64,000 bases of DNA. It comes from Capsicum annuum. Lineage: Eukaryota > Streptophyta > Magnoliopsida > Solanales > Solanaceae. Shown here piece by piece: positions 58,631 to 64,000 of the stretch. The number at the start of each line of letters is the position of its first letter. Positions within the stretch are counted from its first letter, which is position 1. The position numbers were made by a program, and so were the translations under genes. The notes beneath the pieces are model-generated. The model did no database searches and had not been told where the DNA came from. It saw nothing but the letters and a program-made list of their open reading frames with translations. Where the stretch lies: NCBI RefSeq assembly GCF_002878395.1, contig NC_061116.1:121316511-121380510 (forward strand), read 5' to 3'.

Positions 58631-60672
58631 AAAAAACTGAATGAATCCCGAGGTTCCCCTCAGAAACTTAGAAGAAACTTCACATTGTTGGTGCAGCATC
58701 AGTTGAGGTAGTCGCTTAAACAATCCTATGATCGCTTATGCAACCAAGGGGTCACTTAAGTGATTGTCAGTTGATGTGTCGTATTCACTTAAGTGATGAC
58801 CTAGTCTCTTAAGCGATGATCTCTTAAGAGACTAAGCTTAAGCAATCATGATTGAGTTCCCATATAAAAATCAGTTTTTCACGAATTTTCTTCCAATTTT
58901 GAGATTTTGAACTTGGGATTTTAGAGTTTTTGAGCAATTTCTTTCATTTTCAAGCTTGGATAAGCTTCAAATTTCTATTTCAATTATCTTACTTTAATTC
59001 TCTTTATCTAAAGTTTGTTAATTCGCAATTTCAAAACTGAAATTTGACAATTTTGGCCCTGAAGGCCTAAAAATAGGTTTTCTCCAATATCAACCTCATT
59101 TCTAACACGTTTTCACTTGAATTTTCTCCTATGGCTTTCTTTAATCATGGGTAAGGTATTTATGAACAAAATTTTTAGTTTCATCCTTTCTTTTTGAAAA
59201 TCTATTTTGAGGGTCTGTTCTGACCCCGATTTGAAAATAGACAATATGGGTATCGTTGGCTTTATTTTGATTCATAGGTTCTATATTTGCATGTTTTACC
59301 TAATTTTGGGGCCAATCGAGAGGGTAAAATCTCTGCATGGAGAATTTTAGGCTTGAATTTCAGTATTACGAGGTAGGTTATGGCTTAACTTTATTCATAC
59401 TAGGCTGGGTAGTTAATATTTATATAAAATGCATCCTATGTGTATGGGTAATAATCATGAGAATAATATTATAACTCTTGCGTGTGGGGGGGCTTACTTC
59501 TCATTATTGGCCTTATGCATGCATTTTGATTGCTCTTTTATGATAGAAGTACCCAAGTTGGGGTTAATGTGATATTATTGATGTTATACATAAAATTTTC
59601 ACTCTATTGGTATATTTTTTTATACGTAATTGTGGTTGGTGGATATTTTGAATGAATTCTAGACTCATGTGATTGAGTGGATTTGAGAACTTCATGTTGG
59701 ATTGGTTATGAGCATTACATCCTTATATCATACATCTATTCATGAGACATTAATACCATTGTGGAAAGAATGAATTTTTTTATAGAAATGAGACATTTTT
59801 ACAAACTCCTTTGTCGTAGCCCATGAGTCAGAGAGGAGGTATGGATACTGAGATTGGGATTAAGAATTTGAGATAGTATACGAATTGTGAACCCCCATAG
59901 GCCCTATTTGGAAGCACTAATGCTCGATAGGTGTATACGAAGGTTATGCGATAACCTCGATCATGTCACATCATCATCATTATCATCCTCTGTGCATATC
60001 TTTAATTTATACATCTTTATTGTTGTGTTATAGTATTTTATCTGATGTATGTCTATTCTATTTTTTTACGTACCAATTTTCTGCTTACGTGCTATACATT
60101 AGAATTATTAGAGGAGATGGCGTGAACTACCGTTTAGGACATTTTCTACTTATAGGTGACGTGCTCATAGTGTATATTTATAAACCTTATTTTCTACTTT
60201 ATTCAGTCGGCCTATGATACCTACTAAGTACAAGTGGACCGTACTCATTCCTGTTATGCCTTTTCAGTGTAGATCTAGGTATGACTGCGCCGCACAGTAA
60301 TTAAGTTCGGGTGGTTATTGATACATTTCGAGGTAGTGGTCACTCTATAATTTTAGATTTGACCTTCAACCTCATCCTATCTGGTTTATGTCTTATTTTG
60401 TATTCAGAGACAGACTTGTGTTTTTCTTTGAATTTTCAGTTGTATTTAGTTTGTTCTTACACTGTGACACCAAATTTTGAAATAGTTTTTTCTATTATTG
60501 TTATCCAGACTCCCACTGTTATTATACTTATGTGGTTCGAGTTCATTCTAGAAGTCTCGCCTAGGGATTTGAGTTTTGATTCTCATTTACATATCAGTTT
60601 AGGTGATTGACTTACTTGTCAAGACTTAGCCATGATAATTGTCATCATGGCCTGATTTTTTGGGTCGTGACA

Positions 60673-61950
60673 TCTTTCCTCTTTACTACCCCTTATTTAT
60701 TTTTAGTCATTATATGGATGAGTACCTCACCAATAAATAGAGTTGGTCTTGCATATTTTTTAAGTATAAGAAAATATAGATTTCACAAAATTTAGTCAAA
60801 AGAAGAGTTTATTAGTTTAAGGGGCGTATATTTTCTGTGGAGCTTGGAACTCAACTCTTGTCCAGAGTTTGTTGAGTTGTACTTTGTTAGAATGTTGTTG
60901 TATACTGGATGGGATAAGTCAAAAAGATTATTGTTGGACCTGTGAAATCATTTGTCGCAGTGGGCTTGAATCACCTTAAAGAGAGCGAAATATCCGCGTC
61001 TCAGCCAAGAAGAAGATATTTTTTATTTTCTTTGTTTGTTTCAGTTATAATTTAATTGTAATTTCACCAACACAAGTTCGACTATCCATTCCTACACGAA
61101 TATAAATACTAAATACCTAAATATTTGAGTCAGATTGTTATAAATAAGTAATTTTCATTGAAAAAAAACATTTTAATGATGATCGTTGTTGCAAAAAATA
61201 AAAGTTATTATATGTAGGTAAAATATAACAAAATAGTGTTACAGGAAAATTTATAGCACCATGTATTGTTAGAATTGAATATAGCCTATTTATATTAAGC
61301 ATAGTGTATTTTCTAATCCGAAACTATTGCATACCCAAATACATCCCCATTATATGGGAACAAATTATCTCAACTCAATAAATATTTTAATTTGATGAAA
61401 TTTTTTGTTGATCTTATTGATGTAGGGGTGCATCAATAAATTAGATATTGCTCATTAATCTTTCATGGAAGAGGCCTTGAAATACGAAAATTCTTAAGAA
61501 GATACGTTGAGTGTACTTTCAAAATTATATGAGCTTAGGATTGAAGTAGAAATTGTGATAAAATATATATGATTCTCGCTAAAAAATAGTTACAAAAATA
61601 AATAGAAGTCGAAAAAGAGTTTGAATGCCACATATAGTAGTAGATTGTGGAAGGAGTGCAGGAAGTATTTCAAATATTTAGGACAAGATTCATAGAAATT
61701 TTTTGATATTAACAAGGATGTTTAGTATGAAGATAAAGCTTGTTTGTGATATCCGTTCACCCATGATCGCGAATTAGCAACTAAATTAATGACAACAAAA
61801 TGTCTCAAAAATTGTGATGTTAAATTTTTCAAGGATAACAGTATATTACCTCGAGAAAATAACACAAACAATCAATTGTATTGAAATGTTTTTATTTTTT
61901 TCTTTATTTTTTTCTCTATTCCAAATAAAAGTTTTAAAAACACTTTATTA
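60673..61950. other. Unassigned interval between C and the second array
   Basis: No gene. 60900-61080 ('gtcgcagtgggcttgaatcaccttaaagagagcgaaatatccgcg' region, then '...gtaatttcaccaacac') resembles the end of a Ty1/copia LTR or leader, but no PBS follows. The rest is AT-rich with nothing recognised. Confidence 0.3.
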
Positions 61951-61954
61951 TACT

Positions 61955-64000
61955 AATTTCTGGGCACGTATGCTGCACATGAAACAACAACGATTAATTA
62001 CTCTTGTTATAAAACAAGTCCCAATTCTGCCACTATAAAATTTCTTAATATGATGAATTCTTCTTTTATATACTCTCTCTTTTCTATTTTCTTCTTAAAT
62101 TCTTCTGTCTATTTATTCTCTTTCTTTAAAAGATATTGAAAACTATTTTCTATTTTTTTACTATTCTATACAAAAATTTTCACTTCTTCAATTTGTATCA
62201 AATTATTTTATCTCTGCTCCAACATATTTTACTCATCACTCATATCTTTAGTTTGTGTTAAATAATTTTTTCTTCTTTTTTACATTCTCTCCTTTTGATT
62301 TTCTTCTTAAATTCTATTTTCTATTTATCTAACTTAATTCAAAGTGATAAATAATTATGATGACATATTTTATGAGCTCAATGTACTTTTTGAAGGTGAT
62401 GAATGAGATTATTGTACGAATTCAATAATCAAAGATACAAAGATCATGAAGCTCAATCTTATATGAATGATCCGAAGATCGTGAAAGAAACTAATGATAA
62501 AGCTAATAACAAATTGTCATACAAATTAATGGAACACAAGTTGAAAAAAGTGACAATAATTTAAAGGATATAAATAGTAATAACATATGTATTTACCTTA
62601 GCATTTGTTCATCATAAATATTTAAATTAAATTTGAAAATTTAAGTTTTTGGAATAGGTATTTGAATCGTAAAGTTATGTTTGAATATCAATGTAACTAG
62701 GAATTTTTTTTAAAAAGTCTCAAGAATCTAGAAATTTATTTGAACTAGTTTTTGAAATATTTTTTAAGATATATTTTAAAAATTTGATTCAAAGTTCAAA
62801 GTTAAATGCTACTTTAATTGTTTTTTTAAATCTTAGAACAAATTTTTTTTAAAAAAAAAATTATATAAAGAAAATAGTGAGGGATCGCCAACACATTTTA
62901 AATGAAGTCAACGAAGAGAGTATTTGAACAGAAGACAAAAATTAATGGTGAAATCATCTCAATTCTCTCTTATACTCAAAGAATTTTGCACATATCTAAT
63001 TTGTATCGAAAACTTTTTTCATTTTTTACTATACTTATATTTATTCACTGTATACAAAATGATTCTTTCACTTGTGTAATTTGTATTGAGATTTTTTTTT
63101 CTTTTTATATATCTATTTCAAATCAAAATTGCAAAATGAACTTTATTATATTAGTTTCTAGACACATGTGCTGCACAAGTGTCCTAAATCTATTAGTATA
63201 TTTTTTTTAAAATGATGATTTTTTTTCTTACTCTCGCCCATACTTTTATTTTCTTCTTAAATTTTTTCGCTATCTATTCTCTCACATCTTTAGTGTATAT
63301 CGGAAATTATTTTCTCATTTTATACTATTCTTATCTCAATTCAAATACTTCACAAATTATCAGTATCACTTTTTTAATTTGTATCAAAAATTTTACAATC
63401 TCACATTTTCTTCTGTTTGTATTTAAATTTTCACAATCTCAAATCTTCATTAATTTAGTTTATATCAAAATATTTTTTTTTTGCTATTCACATCTATAGT
63501 CACACACTTTGTACTCTTCGTTCACATCTCATTTGATATCAAGGAGTTTTGACACTTTTTTTCTTAATTTTTTTATACTTTTTCATAAATTCTTTCCTCT
63601 GTTTATCTAGCTAAATACAAAGTGATTAAAAATTATCATGATATATTTTATGAGTTTGACTCACTTTTTTGAATGTGATGAATGAAATCATCGTAAAACT
63701 TCAGCTAATAAAATCTACAAAGACGATAACATTTGATTCAAATAATATCTAGTCAAATATTTTACGAAATTATTCCGTCACATTTCTAGTTTATATTAAA
63801 AGTCTGTTTTTTCTATTTTACTTTTCTTATCTCAATTTAAACATTTCAAAAATAAATGTTCTCACTCTTTTAGTTTGTATCGAAATTCTCACAATCTCAC
63901 GTCTTCATCTGTTTTAGTTGAGATATTTTTTTTGCTATTCTCACTCATAAACACACATTTTCTATTCATCTTTAACATCTTTATTCTATATAAAATAATG
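61955..64000 (-). repeat. Second Helitron-like tandem array (runs off the window)
   Basis: Units begin at about 61954 ('taatttctgggcacg') and 63151 ('ttagtttctagacacatgtg'), each preceded by 'ctttattata'. The first resembles the third unit of the 11005 array, with an acidic motif near 62348 and YMNDP at about 62460. The second resembles unit 1, with the acidic motif near 63630 followed by the 'ctagtttatatyraaagtc' sub-block. The hairpin of the 61955 unit is split by about 40 extra bases. The last unit continues past 64000. Confidence 0.5.

Larger units (their letters stand above)
44105..60672 (+). mobile_element. Chromovirus C, 5'-truncated and interrupted by D
   Basis: It begins within gag near 44105 with no 5' LTR or PBS; pol runs to 47105, is interrupted by D, and resumes at 56015. 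The 3' LTR runs from 56777 to GTCGTGACA at 60672. LTR ends are shared with element B (7009-8016 and 9001-10995), so B and C belong to the same LTR family. The protein remnants differ from A/D/E (PGMPPDRDIDF, HRPIDEATWEVES), so this is a distinct chromovirus lineage. Confidence 0.8.
56777..60672 (+). repeat. 3' LTR of element C, carrying insertions
   Basis: Starts TGTAAGGATCTAA, 70 bases after the integrase stop (PPT weak: AGTGGTGGATA at 56765-56775), and ends GTCGTGACA at 60672. It is interrupted by the TIR element at 56810-57710, and possibly by a second insert at about 58190-58630. A cluster of CTTAAG words (58720-58845) precedes a TATA-like CATATAAAAA at 58861-58870. From about 59085 it matches B LTRs. 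Net LTR length without inserts would be about 2.5-3 kb. Confidence 0.75.

Noticed and set aside
1..64000. tRNA, rRNA or miRNA genes, and endogenous pararetrovirus sequence
   Set aside because: I saw no cloverleaf, no rRNA-like GC-rich block and no movement protein or caulimovirid-type coat motif; tRNA-like words are only the PBS sites.

Overview
This window looks like repeat-dense plant nuclear DNA, with no host gene that I can support. Three observations point to a plant nucleus: every sizeable coding remnant is a broken Ty3/gypsy (chromovirus, Tekay/Del-like) gag-pol; primer-binding sites match the 3' end of initiator-Met tRNA (TGGTATCAGAGC-like); and a plastid ycf2 fragment is embedded in one LTR. 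Long LTRs (about 2-2.7 kb) and the domain sequences suggest a Solanaceae species with a large genome, for example pepper or a relative. That assignment is inference from remembered family resemblance, not from a database search.

Layout. 1-7008: 3' part of chromovirus A (gag, PR, RT, RH, IN, chromodomain-like tail, PPT, 3' LTR), inserted in the LTR of an older element B. 7009-10995: B remnant (LTR piece, PBS, gag start, then a deletion into the second LTR). 11005-15720: tandem array of 1.2-1.5 kb AT-rich units with Helitron-like termini on the minus strand and a repeated short acidic reading frame on the plus strand. 16471-40472: element E, whose RT gene is split by a minus-strand element F (21353-35453). 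F's 3' LTR is in turn replaced or invaded by a gag-PR-only element G (about 22000-28660). E's 5' LTR carries the ycf2 fragment. 40651-43342: solo LTR J with a perfect 5-bp target duplication. 44105-60672: element C (truncated in gag), whose integrase is split at codon level by a complete chromovirus D (47106-56014). C's 3' LTR carries a 0.9 kb TIR transposon. 61955-64000: a second Helitron-like array of the same family as at 11005.

Nothing here works as a pathway. The biology is a stack of insertions whose relative order can be read from junctions: D into C, F into E, A into B, the TIR element into C's LTR, plastid DNA into E's LTR. All gag-pol copies carry stops and frameshifts, so none appears able to move on its own. 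Element boundaries flanked by target duplications (D, E, F, J) are firm. Boundaries marked 'about' come from comparing copies by eye.
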